A DNA stretch of 64,000 nucleotides from Aphrocallistes beatrix (GCA_963281255.1 OY725502.1:3038001-3102000); one strand, 5' to 3'; positions 21,587 through 33,450 are shown, numbered from the stretch's first letter. Made by a program: numbers and translations. The notes: generated by a model from the letters alone, not told the origin.

Positions 21587-22544
21587 TCAATATTTTGTGT
21601 GTGCCCCATTTGCTTTTCTCAGCTGTATCATTCTTTCCGGCATACTATTGACTAACTCCTGCAACTCGCTTTGTGTGATTTTACCCCATTTCTCTCTTAT
21701 TATATTTCTTAGTTCCCCTAAAGATAGTGGCATTACATCTCTTGTATTGATATTTCGCTTGCGAAGATTCCATAATGATTCGATTAAGTTGAGGTCTGGA
21801 CTTTGTGCAGGCCAGGTTAATGTTGAAACTTTCTTCCCTAACAACCATCTTTGTGTCCGGTTTGATTTGTGCGCTGACACATTGTCCTGCTGCAATTTCA
21901 ATCTTTGTCCATCTTCTATTGCGGTAAATAAAAAGAGTTATAAAAAGTTTTCAAAAATTGATTGATATAAATTGACGTTTTTTTCCAGGACCTAACTTAG
22001 TTCCATAAAAGCAGCCCCATATCAAAACAGAGCCCCCATATCCCTGAACTATCTTTACGATACAATCAGGATTAAGTCTTTGATTGCTTTCTCGCCATAC
22101 CCTAACCCTGCCGTCGCAATTAAATAGCTTAAACCGAGACTCATCGGACCATATTATCCGCCCCCAATTTTGTAATGATAAATTTTTATGAGCTTTATAA
22201 AATTCTAACCATTTCTTACGGTTCTTCTCTGAGATGAGCGGCTTTTTTCGCAGTCATACAAGATTTATAGCCGAGATCTTTTATTCGTCTCCTTTATGTT
22301 TGCTTTGATAGACTTAACATGTGGTTATCCGCTTCTTTCTTTAAGAACTTTAATGGTTTAAAGCGGTTTTCTTAATGATTCGTTTTACGACACGCAGCTC
22401 TCTTTCGCTCAATTTTCTGGGTCTACCAGTCTGAAGAAGATTATGGGTAATACCTAGCTTCTTCCATTTAGATATTATATTATGTACAGAAGACAGAGAA
22501 ATATTCAAGGTTGCCAACTCCTTGATCGTGCTAGGTCTGCACAT
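21587..22544 (-). pseudogene. Tc1-like transposase, frameshifted
   Basis: Three pieces in order on the - strand form a Tc1-type enzyme. The N-terminal helix-turn-helix is at 22544-22350 (ISLSSVHNIISKWKKLG and GRPRKLSEREL). A middle part at about 22310-21980 contains the first catalytic Asp in WSDESRFKLFNCDGRV. The C-terminal part at 21901-21587 contains QQDNVSAHKSN and WPAQSPDLNLIESLW, the second Asp and the Glu, 34 residues apart (DD34E). Stops and at least two frameshifts separate the pieces. The N-terminal end is cut at about 22545, where LINE sequence on the opposite strand begins. Confidence 0.85.
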
Positions 22545-22545
22545 C

Positions 22546-24652
22546 GTCAGGGTGGAGGCACTGCACTTCTCTGTCGTGATTCCTTCACGCTGAAGTGCAA
22601 TGCATCTGGTGAAGTATCATCTTTTGAGTTCTCGGATTGGACTATCTCTTCTTCTGAAATCTCCCTTCGTATTATCCTAATTTATCGGCCTTCCTACTCA
22701 AGGAATCATCCTATTTCTATTTCTACCTTCCTTGATCAGTTTTCTTCTCTCCTCGAACCCATCCTCTTATGCAAAGAGCCCCTAATAATAACTGGAGACT
22801 TCAATATCCATGTTGACATCCCGTCTGAGTCTTTACAGTTCTCCGAGCTCCTGCGTTCTCTATCTTTGATCCAGCATGTGAATCAGCCAACTCATGAGTA
22901 GGGTCACATTCTCGATCTAATAATATCCCGTTCTGCAGACAACATCATCCTCTCTGATCCCTCTCCTGTCCATCTATTATCTGACCATTTCTCCATCTCT
23001 AGTAGTCTCTCGCTTTCCAAACCTTCTCTTTCCTCTCAGGAGGTTACCTATCGTTCCAAATCCATCAACCTCCCAATCTTTCTTGCTGATCTCGCTTCCT
23101 CTGATCTATGTGCTAGCCCACCTGATCATCTTGAGGAACTTATTGTATCATATAACAGCACCCTATCCTCTATCTATGATCAGCATGCTCCTCCGCGATC
23201 CAAAACCATAGTCACCCGTCCCCGTGTCCCTTGGTTCACCAGTAGCATCAAGCAGGCCAAGCGAGCGAGAAGGAAAGCTGAACGGAAGTGGCGCCAGTCT
23301 AATGACTCTGACCATTTGGCTGAATTCAAGCATCAGAGGAATCTTGTGACTGACCTGATGAACAGGGAACGTCGCAGTTTCTATTCTGATTGGATCAGTC
23401 AGTCCTGTCATGACCAGCGCTCACTCTTCCGTAAGGCTAACACACTTCTCGGCTTACGCCAGCAACAGGTCCTACCACCTCATGCTGATAAGACTGCTCT
23501 TTCTCAGGAACTCGCAAACTTCTTTGTTCTTAAGGTAGATAACATCCGTTCCACCATTGATTCAAATGCATCGTCGTCTTCCGTTACCCCCTCAGATAAT
23601 TCAAACATCGAATTCCAACATACTATCCACCAATTCAAAGAATTATCTGAGGAGGAAATTGTTTCCCTTGTTTCCTCTGCTCCTAATAAATCTTGCATCC
23701 TCGATCCTATCCCAGCATCCTTGGTCAAATCATCTCTACCCATCCTAGCGCCCATCCTTACGAAAATCGTAAATGGTTCCCTCTCCACTGGTCATTTTCC
23801 TTCTCCCTGGAAGCGCGCCATCATCTTGCCCAAACTTAAAAGACCAAATCTCGATCCCATCTTCTCTAACTATCGTCCACTTAGCAATCTTTCTTTCATT
23901 TCTAAGATCACTGAGAGGGCCGCTTCCATCCAGGTCGTGAATCATCTTACATTACATCATCTCTTCCCCGGGACGCAGTCTGCCTATCGTAAACACCACA
24001 TTACGGAGACTGCGCTCCTGAAGGTCACAAACGACATCCTCCTCAGCATGAATCGCCAACACGTATCTCTTCTGGTTCTTCTTGATCTTAGCTCAGCCTT
24101 CGACACCGTCGACCATACCATCTTACTCAACCGTCTCCAGTCTCATTTCGGCATTTGCGGCTCTTCTCTGTCTTGGTTTGAATCTTACCTCTCTGGTAGG
24201 ACTCAATTCGTCTCGATTAAGGGTTCTAATTCCTCCAATATCCCGGTCCAACATGGAGTTCCTCAGGGTTCTTGTCTTGGTCCGCTTCTCTTTAGCCTCT
24301 ATACTAGTCCTCTATTCGACCTCATTAGGTCCCACCTCCCCGACATGCACTGCTATGCCGACGATACTCAGGTCTATCTTTCTTTTAAACCCGGTTCCAT
24401 CTATTCTGAAGAATCTGCTTTCTCCGCCATCCAATCTTGCATCTCCGCAATCCGTTCCTGGCTCCTCACCAACAAGTTGCTTATCAATGACACCAAGACT
24501 GAGTTCCTTATAATAGGGACTCGTCAACAACTATCTAAGGTTCAAACTGATAGCATCTCTGTTGGTGAGTCGAGAATCTCTTTTTCCAAAGAAGTACGGA
24601 ATCTTGGAACTTGGCTCAACAATACCCTCTCAATGTCTACTCAGGTCAGCAG
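22546..24652 (+). mobile_element. CR1/L2-like LINE, fragment A
   Basis: A non-LTR retrotransposon fragment truncated at both ends. It starts inside the endonuclease domain where the Tc1 relic stops, and ends abruptly at about 24652 in the segment after the reverse transcriptase core, where gypsy sequence on the other strand begins. A second copy covering the missing 3' part lies at 60168-61125 and overlaps this one by about 230 bases with few differences. Confidence 0.9.
22546..24652 (+). pseudogene. LINE ORF2: endonuclease and reverse transcriptase, one stop codon
   Basis: A single reading frame runs through the whole fragment. The endonuclease part shows LIITGDFNIHVD and, after the stop, LLSDHFSISS, two conserved sites of AP-type endonucleases. 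A single TAG at 22899-22901 interrupts a PTHE-stop-GHILDL segment. The reverse transcriptase part follows from about 23600: SNYRPLSNLSFISKITER, LVLLDLSSAFDTVDH (first Asp), VPQGSCLGPLLFSLYTSPLF and CYADDTQVYL (catalytic Asp pair). The 448-codon tract after 23316 is fully open. The 5' part of ORF2 and the C-terminal part are absent. Clade assignment is from general pattern. Confidence 0.9.
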
Positions 24653-24653
24653 T

Positions 24654-26161
24654 ACGTGGTAAAGGGTAAGTATCCACTCTTGTTTCTCTATTAACAGTCA
24701 CCTTATAGTTCCCGCATAAACGAACTGAACCGTCAGGTTTGATAATGGGAACTACCGGAGCTGCCCACTCAGAAAAACTAACCGGATCGATAACGCCTTG
24801 GTCTTCTAATCGCTTGAGCTCTTCCTCAATCCTCCCACGTAACGCAAATGGTACCACTGGAGTTCATGGAAATCTTGACGCGAATACCGTTCACGACACC
24901 AAGTTCATCCAAAAACAGAGAATTGTAACGATCCAAAATGTCAGTAAGTGTACTTGAGGATCGGGCCTGATGGAGTTGAGACCAGTCTAGTTTGATTTTC
25001 TTTAACCAATCCCGTCCCATCAAGCTTGGGCCGTCTCCCTCAACAACTATCAAATTGAGAAGTTCTCGTTGATCGTCAATTACTACTTCTAATTCTAACT
25101 CCCCCAACACTTTAATAACTTCTCCAGTATAAGTCCTAAGACGGGCGTTTGATGGATTCATTCTTGGTGCGTTATCCTTTTTCCATAACCGTTCATATGT
25201 TCCCTGGCTCATAATAGAGAGTGTGGCGCCTGTATCCACTTCTACGATTACTTCTACTCCGTCAATGAACAGTTTAACTTGCATTGTCCTGTTATTGCCC
25301 TTATTGATGTTGAACAGCGAGTATTCAGTAACGCTTGATCGTAATTAGTCTCTCCCAAATCATGAATGGTTTCTTCACTTTGTACCTTGGGTTGGGTGAA
25401 TTTAGGTTGGAATCGCCTTGGTTTACTTCTACAAGCCTTTGCAATATACCCCTGTTTGCCACAGTTATGACAATATGCAGTTTTGAATCTGCAATCAACG
25501 GCTTTGTGGTTATCTCCACAACGATAGCATGTTGTACCACCGTGCTGGACGGATCCTTTTACGTTGAATACCTTTTCCGGCGTTAACTTTGTACTCTGTA
25601 AATCCTGCACATTACGTTCCGCTGCCTCAATTGCTTGTGCTAATTCGAGGCCTTTCTATAAGTTAAATCTGGTTCTGATAACAATCGGCGTTGTACCCCT
25701 GAATCGTTTATTCCGCAGACGAGTCTATCGCGTAGCATATCATTAAGAGCATCGCCAAACCCACAATACTCAGACAACTTCTTCAGTTCGGCAACATATA
25801 CTGAAACGGACTCTCCCTCCCTTCGGTTTCGTGAGTGGAAAGTAAATCTCTCGACGATAACTGATGGACGTGGTTGTAGGTGATCCTTTATCAGCTTTAC
25901 AAGGTCTGAAAAACTCTTATCAGTAGGTTTTTCCGGGGTTAGTAAGTTTTTCAAAAGCTGATAAGTCTGTGCCCCACACCCGCTCAACAAAATCGCCCTC
26001 TGCTTCTCAGGAGACTCAACATCATTAGCTGTGAAGTATTGCTGTAAGCGCTCAGTATATGAAGTCCAGTCTTCTTTACCGGCTTCAAATTCATTTAGGA
26101 ATCCATGTTTAGCTGCCATATCAAAATTAATCCTATCTCCGTCGCCAGTATCGTAATCCAA
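24654..26161 (-). pseudogene. Ty3/gypsy-type gag-pol fragment with two frameshifts
   Basis: Reading leftwards from 26161: a gag-like frame (MDYDTGDGDRINFD ..., 173 codons), then after a frameshift near 25655 two CCHC zinc knuckles (CYRCGDNHKAVDC and CHNCGKQGYIAKAC). After another frameshift near 25310 comes an aspartic protease (VEVDTGATLSIM, later LMGRDWLKKI), and then the start of reverse transcriptase (EEELKRLEDQGVIDPV, YPLPRTADL). The frame is cut at about 24654 where LINE fragment A ends on the opposite strand. RNase H and integrase are missing, and no LTR was recognised beside it. It is an inactive relic. Confidence 0.88.
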
Positions 26162-26370
26162 GTTGTACTGATGATATGTTAAGTTACAATTGTAGGGTTA
26201 ATTTACCATGAACACATAACAATGCAACAACCTATTTATACTAGTACTAGCCTAAGTGCTAGCGTTGCTAAGGGTTACTACAAATCTACTATTACGATAA
26301 CAAAACACAAGAATATGCGTAAGAAGACATTACTACAAATGTAACCTGAAAGTAAAAATGAAAGTGGATC
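26162..26370. other. Short unassigned spacer
   Basis: Possibly leader or LTR sequence of the gypsy fragment. No terminal signals were found. Confidence 0.3.
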
Positions 26371-26893
26371 ATCCTTACTATTAAAACTCGATGATTGTAC
26401 TTGTATATATATATATATCTGTAACGAATTGATTGAAGAAACTGCCGGGCGCAGAAGGCTGATTTTTGGCATGTGGGAGTCTTTTGGCTATGGCTCCAGT
26501 AAGTTCTGAGTTCAGAGCAAAATGTCAACTCATCATGGGATTATGACATCATTGTCACATTTTTAAAAGTTAAGCAACACAGTTATTCGGGCATAACTCA
26601 GCCATTATAGGAGATAGAAGGCTGAAATTTTAATAGAATCTGTATACTAACATACCTCACATATGATGCGACTTTCATCAAAAAATGATGACTCATCACT
26701 TTGTTATGACGTCATCATTACGCATCAAAAATTTTAAAATTGACAAATTTGGTGATTTTTCGAGTGAAATCGGTTTTACACTAAGATGGACATATTTAGA
26801 GATGTTATCTCCCTTATAGGCGACCGAAGGGAGCCTCCGGCGGACACGAAGTGTCCGCCAGCCGCGCAGCGCAAGCAAGCGAAGCGCGCTTGT
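26371..26893. mobile_element. H1 repeat, copy 3 (reverse orientation)
   Basis: Starts with the terminal motif ATCCTTACTATTAAAACTCG, followed by an AT microsatellite, the tail CTGTAACGAATTGATTGAAG, the body, and the GC-rich hairpin head ending GAAGCGCGCTTGT. This is the clearest uninterrupted copy, about 520 bases. Confidence 0.8.
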
Positions 26894-27019
26894 TTCTATT
26901 AAAACCCTAGTATTCCCAGGGTTTTTAACAACTATATGTAACCTACTTCGTGGAAGTCCATACTAGAATGCTAGAATCTGAGATGAATATTCATAGTAAT
27001 TGATCAAAATATGACTGAT

Positions 27020-27140
27020 ATGTTCTAAGAGCCCCATTGGTCCCAGCTCTCCCAGCCCCACGCCACCGGATCCAGACCGGGGGGGATCGCCCCCCAGGCT
27101 ACAGACCTGGGGGGCTATCCCCCCGGTACCCATACTTGGC
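27020..27140. repeat. GC-rich hairpin cluster
   Basis: Runs of G and C form inverted pairs (GGGGGGATCGCCCCCC, then CCTGGGGGGCTATCCCCCC) in otherwise AT-rich DNA. The segment GGCGCCTATGATG on its right side resembles the end of the 8-bp-duplication element at 27975-28262, so it may be a relative or relic. Confidence 0.5.
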
Positions 27141-27542
27141 GCCTATGATGTCCTCAATCATAAATAGTGATAAATTTATGGTTTAGTTTATGTTACTTAG
27201 ATTATTTTATTTGTCTTTATATTGATAAATGTATTATTATATATTGTGTAATATTATTATATTTTATCATTCAATTATTTTTCCCCTCTCTATAGCTTGA
27301 TATCATAATTTGATATGTACATTCCTCCCCCATCCTGTTGTTTAAACCGTCAATCTAGATGTTCAAACTTGCTGAATGACCAAATATATGAATAGCATCT
27401 TGGTAAGCTTTAGTTATAATATGAATATTCAGAAATAATAACTTCATGTTGTAGAAATATGCATAGACATACCCTACTATATATAAGGTCTCACAGTAAC
27501 TTGTGGATTTTGGACTAGGGATGCGGTAGAAGATGGTTGAAC

Positions 27543-27774
27543 GAGGCGCATGCATTTGTTCGAATTTTTCACTTGTCATTTGCCAATTTTACACTCAATT
27601 GGACAATATTCCGAACTTTAAAAGCTCCCTTTCACACTTTTCTGATATACATGTATATCATTTCCAAAATGTTTACTTTCAATCTCCCATTCATTCTAAA
27701 AAAAACTAAAATTGAGATTCGGACAAATGACAATATTCCAAGAATCGATTCGGACAAATGCTGCGTCCCCGGGG
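27543..27774. mobile_element. Short copy of the GAGGCGCATGCATTTG element
   Basis: Begins GAGGCGCATGCATTTGTTCG and ends ATGCTGCGTCCCC. It is an abbreviated version of the 693-base element at 48721-49413. It contains CATTTG/CAAATG-type inverted units such as GATTCGGACAAATG. It sits at almost the same point of the FB sequence as that other copy. GAAC appears on both sides. Confidence 0.75.
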
Positions 27775-27974
27775 GAACTAATACATGAGCTGCTTTAAAT
27801 CATTAACCACGCAGAAAAGAGCTTATGAATGTATTACCAGCATATATAAATATGGTGTCACAGTACCCAACATATCCATTGTTAAAATTTAGATTAGTCA
27901 TCATATGATTGCGCAATAGGTTATATTTGTAACAAATTTAGTGATTTTCAGAGACAGTTTTAGGACACTACCTC

Positions 27975-28262
27975 CATAGGCGTCGTAACTTTAATTCCTA
28001 CCCTTGGATTGCCCGGCCACAATAATCCAGGGCCGTTCAGTCAGTTAATCGGGCCGTATCTTCAGCTGATCCAGCTTCACCGTCAGCCAAATGGGCCGTG
28101 AACCCTTGATCTACATGAGGAATTAGTAACAGTCAATTACCAGTACATAATAGCACTAAGCTTTTTCCCGGGTAGTACCCGATCTTTTTACCGGGTAGCA
28201 TCCGGCATTAGACCGGGTAGCACCCGGCCTGCCTGGTAACCGGGTGGGTTACGACGCCTATG
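27975..28262. mobile_element. GC-rich MITE with 8-bp target duplication
   Basis: Ends are CATAGGCGTCGTAAC and its exact inverse GTTACGACGCCTATG. ACTACCTC stands outside both (27967-27974 and 28263-28270). An 8-base duplication fits hAT-type or P-type elements. The interior has repeated CCGGGTAGCACCCGG-like hairpins. Confidence 0.92.
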
Positions 28263-29213
28263 ACTACCTCTAAGTTTTTTTATTATAAATTTTCTCACAT
28301 AGAAGTGAGCCGTGAATAGGTTGATGCGAAAAATCTGGATTTTTTTCATGGAATGTTGCTACATTCCAGTGTTACTATGGAAACGTATTTTAGTCAGTTA
28401 GGGTTTCATTTCTTTAAAACCGCAAGAGCTAGACATCCAAATTTAATTCTATTTGATAACCAATATACTAATTCTTATTAAACGATATTATAATTTACGT
28501 GCATAAATTCAATGGTTTACGAGATATTCGACAAATTAAACAAATTAACAAATGTGACCAATATGATAGATTATATTATCGCTTAATAAGAAGTAGTATA
28601 TTGGCTATAAAATAGAATTAAATTTGAATGTCTAGATCTTAACCAAAATGCGTTTCCATAGCAACACTGGGATGTAGCAATATTCCATGAAAAATCCAAA
28701 TTCACGGTTCACTTCTATGCGAATTCACAGCTCACTTTTATGCTCACTTCTATGCGAAAAAAAGTATAATAACAACACTTAGAAGTAACTTTAAACCGTT
28801 TCTGAAAATCACTTAATTTGTCACAAATATAACGTATTGGGCAATAATATGATGACTAATCTAGATTTTAACAATGTATATGGGTACTGTACATTCCTAA
28901 GCTATATTGTGCCTAGTTAATGATTTAAGGTAGCTCATGCATGAATTCAACCATCTTCTACCACATCCCTAGTCCAAAATCCGCAGGTTACTGTGAGGCC
29001 TTATATGTATTAGGCTATAGCATAGATTTATATAGTATATGTGAGAGATGAACTTTTCCTTTTATTATTAACCTTAATAATATTTACTATAACATAATCT
29101 GTTCTCTAAGAAATTATTCATGATGACTAGCTATCAGAATGTAACTGAGACTGCGTTGGACTTAGTTCATGTGTTATATTGATCAATCAAATCTAGAATA
29201 TGTTTGATCACGA

Positions 29214-29690
29214 ACAAGCGGCTGGCGGATACTTTGTGTCTGCCGAAGTCGTATATGGAACGAATTGATTGAAGAAACTACTATGCACAGAAAGCTGATT
29301 TTTGGCATATTTGAGTATTTTGGCTATGGCTCCACTAGGTTCTGACCTCATACGAAAATGTCGACTCATCATAGAATTATGACGCCATTGTCACATTTTA
29401 ATAATTAGAAATTTCAGTTTTTCGACTCTAACTCAGCCATTTTGGTGGATAGAAGGCTGAAATTTTATTAAAATGGGTATATGAATATATCTCACATATG
29501 ATGCAACTACGTATTATCAAAAAATGATGACTCATCACTCTGTTGTGACAAAATTTATTATTTCTCGAGTAATATCGATTATTTGTGATTTCTCGCGTGA
29601 TATCGGTAAAAAGACGTATTTAGAGATGTTATCTACCATATAATTAGTCCGCCAGCAGGGCACCGCAAGCAAGCGAAGCGCGCTTGTAAA
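29214..29690. mobile_element. H1 repeat, diverged copy 4
   Basis: The tail GGAACGAATTGATTGAAGAA, the body and the head (GCAAGCGAAGCGCGCTTGT) are present in reverse orientation. It is preceded by a stray piece of the hairpin head (CGGCTGGCGGATACTTTGTG) in the other orientation. Confidence 0.7.
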
Positions 29691-29889
29691 TATAAAAATA
29701 TTAATAGTACTTGTATTACTTTATACACATTGAAATACCCTATATTTGGCATTGAAAACTCGATTCTAGCATAAAACTAAGAAATTTTTTAAATGTGTGA
29801 AAATATGTTTGTTTGCACCACCCGATAATCCGCCGCATCTGGGGAGCCAAATCAGTGGCGATTGGTCAATTTTCGCATATCATAGTGCC

Positions 29890-31732
29890 ATAATATGTGC
29901 AAACGTGCTTCATGCACTTGTGTAGCTCGAGTAGCAAGCACTTTGTGTTCACAGAGTCGCCCTGTCGGCCCCAGGGAATACAACAACTTCAGAAGTACCT
30001 ACGGGTGTCAAATATTGATTACTATCACTAATCCATTTCAAATTTGCTGGCATTATGATTCTATTTTAAATCAAAATGATCAATATCAGATCCAAAATAT
30101 TATATTTGGAATATATACCCTTGATAATAACATGCAAATAGTTGGAAGCCTGTTTTATCATAGATTTGTTTACTTTATGCATTTACTGCAAACAAATGTA
30201 AACAAATATTTTATTATATTCATTCGAAAATAAGATATTCTAAATCTATCCCTGAAAACCAAATGTTGAAAGCTAGTTTCTAGAATATTTTGGGATTTGT
30301 TTACTTTATGGAGGTGTTGAAAATATTTTACCTCATGCGCTGGAAATTTATTTAATTCCTTGTGTAATTTTATCACTATAATATATAAACTTTCTACCTT
30401 CATTATTAATACATTGGAATGCGTGAGAGGAAATCATATCAATTAAGTAATCAATTTATATTTATAATAATCATGTAGTGTTGCATAGGAATGTAAGAAA
30501 GATAACTTATCTACTCACTTAAGGTCACAAGGAATGCAAATCGGATAGGTATTGATATCTATAACCCAATCTATTTATGTAAGACAGTAATGTTTTTGTA
30601 ATATTTCGCCATTTCCTTGCTGTTTCTGTTTGAATTTTTAATTAACTAAATGACAGAATAAATAACGCTTTCAAATTTAAAATGATTTCGAAATCTACAC
30701 CTCTAAAAACCCATGTCAACCATTGGAAGCTATTCTCTCGCATATTTTCCAAAATTGGCCAAATGGTGTGGAAATATGCATATAAAGGTGTGAAAATATG
30801 TATATATGCATGTGTAAATAACTAAAAAACAACATCGTATTACTTCAGAGTTCGAAAATTGGATTCTACATTGTGAAATATCATACACTAGTCGTTGAGA
30901 TCTATGTCTTAGACAGAACTTTGCAGTGGAAGTGTTCTAATATAACTACTATATACCTATGCTTATAAAAAAGTGGCGAGATTTCGCGAAATATTATCTA
31001 CGGTACAAACTTCCACCATAAAGAGATCCTACATACAAAATTTGTTATAATCAGACTGTTAGACTTCGCATTAGCGCGCGGACCGACGGACGTAGAACGC
31101 CGTCCATGCTATACTGACATCTCCCTACAGGAGCTGCACTTAAACAGAAGCAATTTAAGTTTAATTTTAGCACTTCTCGACTCTCAAATATTTTTATCGG
31201 GTTGTAATTTGGCAGGGATATATTTCTACCAGTCTAAAAGTAAGGGAACACTCCGAATCACTGCACCTTTTTCTAAAATTGTGCCTCTTATGTAGCCCGA
31301 TCTGCGCCCCCATTGGTATCATGGTTTTCAAAAACGTAGGAGCGAATATATTCGCTTATTATTTGTGAACATTATTTGTGGACCATTCATTCCATCATGT
31401 TGAAGTTAGACCAGCCTATTTTTGAAATTTGTATACTTTATGTACGAGTATCTATCATAAAAAGTCAAAAACACTTAATTTATCGCATAAATTCGAAAAT
31501 ATGATAGTCGAAATCTACACCCCAAACCCCCATCATGTCGCCTGTTAGAATCTAGCCGATCCTAATTTTGGAATTTGATAACTATCTATTTATAAGAAAA
31601 GTAATCGAATGATTTATAATATAAATTTGAGAATATGTTATTCGAAATGTAGACCCTTAAAAAACCCCATGTCAACAGTTGGAACCTATTCAAGCATATT
31701 TTCCAAAATTCATCAAATGGTGTGGAACATGT
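29890..31732. repeat. H2-type repeat tract, left part of segmental duplication copy A
   Basis: Holds several diverged H2 pieces (GTGTGGAAATATG, AACCCATGTCAACCATTGG). It includes stretches that match the left part of the intron of gene copy 2: 29900-30060 corresponds to about 39085-39245, and about 31390-31460 to 39375-39440. No gene was recognised. A 112-codon open frame at 29895 begins in the H2 head and is not coding-like. Confidence 0.6.
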
Positions 31733-32076
31733 ACAGGGTGTCTCAAACGTTCTGCAACAACTAATTTACTTTGTTCATTTGAATAAGTTCACTTGGTTGT
31801 ATTCCAAATTATCCTACATAAATGAAATCATGCACCAAATTTGGAGTTCAAAAGTGCTAAGATTGAAGATCACTATTTTTCTAATGAAATATTACATCAA
31901 TCACTTCTACGTATATTCTGTAATTGATTCATAATACTACAAGTAAAATCATATTATTACTTTTGATTTATGTAGCAGTAATCTTCGATAAGAACGAGTA
32001 TTTTTAAAGTATAGCCATAAAATGTACCTGGGATATGAGATTTTTTTATTGAGTTGACAATAAATATATGATCCAT

Positions 32077-32130
32077 TATCCTTACTATTAAAACTCGATT
32101 AATGTTTATCCTTACTATTAAAACTCGATT
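32077..32130. repeat. Two tandem H1 terminal motifs
   Basis: The motif TTATCCTTACTATTAAAACT plus CGATTAAT occurs twice in direct orientation, next to an AT microsatellite that received two TA-targeted insertions. Confidence 0.8.
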
Positions 32131-32150
32131 AATCTATATATACGTATATA

Positions 32151-32600
32151 CACTGCCTGAACAAAAGTATTCGTACACCCCATAATTCCCCATACAAATA
32201 GTTATAATACTGATTTATTTAGCGAGTCAATGTATTTAATTGGTAAGAGATACACTTAATTTGACTTCAAATTCGAATTCTCCACATTCAAATTACCCAC
32301 TTTATAAGTTTTAACTGTTACTTTTCTTCAAGATTAAGTATTTTCAGCATTTGCTTTCCTATGCCATATGTCGCGAGTGATCACCATTGTATATGATGGC
32401 ATTGGTGGTATGAGGTGGCGCAGTTTGAAAAATTTTAACCTTGTGGGAGTGTAAACAAGTTGAAAGATTAAAAAGTGAGTAATTCGAATATGAGAATTCG
32501 AATTTGAAGTTAAATTAAGCGTATCTCTTACCAATTAAATACCGCTAAATAAATCAGTATTATAACTATTTGTATGGGGAATTATGGGGTGTATGAATAC
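32151..32600. mobile_element. Tc1-type MITE, second copy, right end trimmed
   Basis: Begins CACTGCCTGAACAAAAGTAT after TA and is nearly palindromic, with its right arm ending GGGGTGTATGAATACTTTTA. The last dozen bases of the expected terminus are missing. It is related to 5034-6844. Confidence 0.8.
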
Positions 32601-32609
32601 TTTTATATA

Positions 32610-32794
32610 CAGTCGACTCCCTTAATAGAGTCACATCGGTCGGAGGACATTTTGCCCCGATTAAGCGGAGAACCCTATTAACCGAAAATATTTTGTATTA
32701 GCTTCTATGTGTGAAGGTATTCCGATCCTGCCAAAGTGACCCAATTAAGCGGTTGACCCGATTAAACAGTAACCCTATTAAGCGGAGTCGACTG
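32610..32794. mobile_element. Pogo/Tigger-like MITE, copy 2
   Basis: 185 bases, beginning CAGTCGACTCCCTTAATAGA and ending AAGCGGAGTCGACTG, with TA on both sides. It sits in the AT microsatellite of an H1 copy. Confidence 0.85.
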
Positions 32795-32806
32795 TATATA
32801 TATATA

Positions 32807-33450
32807 TACATCTGTAACGAATTGATTAACTGTCAGGCGCAGAAAGCTGATTTTCGGCTGTGGGAGTCTTTTGGCTATGGCTCCACTAGGTTCTGACCTC
32901 AGACAAAAATGTCGACTCATCAACCAAACGTTTCAGAGATTTCCTTTCAAAGCACTTTTTCACTTTCGCAATCTTTCTTGGGGTAATCACTTTTGGACGT
33001 CCACATCGAGGTGCATCGCTCACACTTCCTGTCGCCTCAAATTTGCTAACCAACTGCTTCAGCACATTCCGGTTCATAGGTTCCTTGTTGAACCGCTCTC
33101 TAAACCCGTCTTGCACACATTTCGAATATCTATCGTTGCTTTTGTAGAAGTGTTTAATCAAGAAAACTTTTTCAGCCAATGTGTAAACCATATTTAGTTT
33201 GGAAAACTAGAATATCTACAAAAATAACTTTTGAATTTATTATATACGAACAAGGTACACAAATCGGACAACTTTAAAATTTGTCAAATTTGTTGATTTT
33301 TCATGCGATATCCATTATAACAGTAGGACAGACGTATCTAGAGATGTTATCTCCCTTTAACAATTTGACCCCAGGCGCCCAAAGGGCGCCTCCGGCGGAC
33401 ACGAAATGTCTGCCAGCCCCGTTGCACAAGCAAACGAAGCGCACTAGTTG
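32807..33450 (-). mobile_element. H1 repeat, copy 5, with a transposase gene fragment inside
   Basis: The tail (CTGTAACGAATTGATTAACT) and first part of the body (to about 32922), and the last part plus GC-rich head (about 33290-33450), are H1. The middle is replaced by a piece of a transposase gene on the - strand (32886-33191). All other H1 copies have non-coding sequence there. Confidence 0.65.
32925..33191 (-). pseudogene. Transposase N-terminal helix-turn-helix fragment
   Basis: A frame starting MVYTLAEKVFLIKHFYKSND and containing NRNVLKQLVSKFEATGSV and RCGRPKVITPRKIAKV. This matches the N-terminal DNA-binding region (DUF4817-like) found on mariner-type transposases of invertebrates. About 89 residues are recognisable. 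The catalytic domain is absent, and the frame continues into H1 sequence as unrelated residues. Confidence 0.7.

Larger units (their letters stand above)
27468..29019. mobile_element. Fold-back element FB4 with two nested insertions
   Basis: The ends are CATACCCTACTATATATAAG and, at the right, TATATGTATTAGGCTATA. The 7-base GCATAGA flanks both (27461-27467, 29020-29026). Two younger elements lie inside, at 27543-27774 and 27975-28262. This is a third independent copy with a 7-base duplication. Confidence 0.88.

Noticed and set aside
23504-24530. Several 60-140-codon frames on the other frames of the LINE
   Set aside because: They are shadows of the reverse transcriptase reading frame.
29895-30233. 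112-codon open frame on the + strand
   Set aside because: It begins inside the GC-rich head of an H2 repeat and continues through AT-rich repeat sequence; similar head-derived frames occur at other H1/H2 copies.
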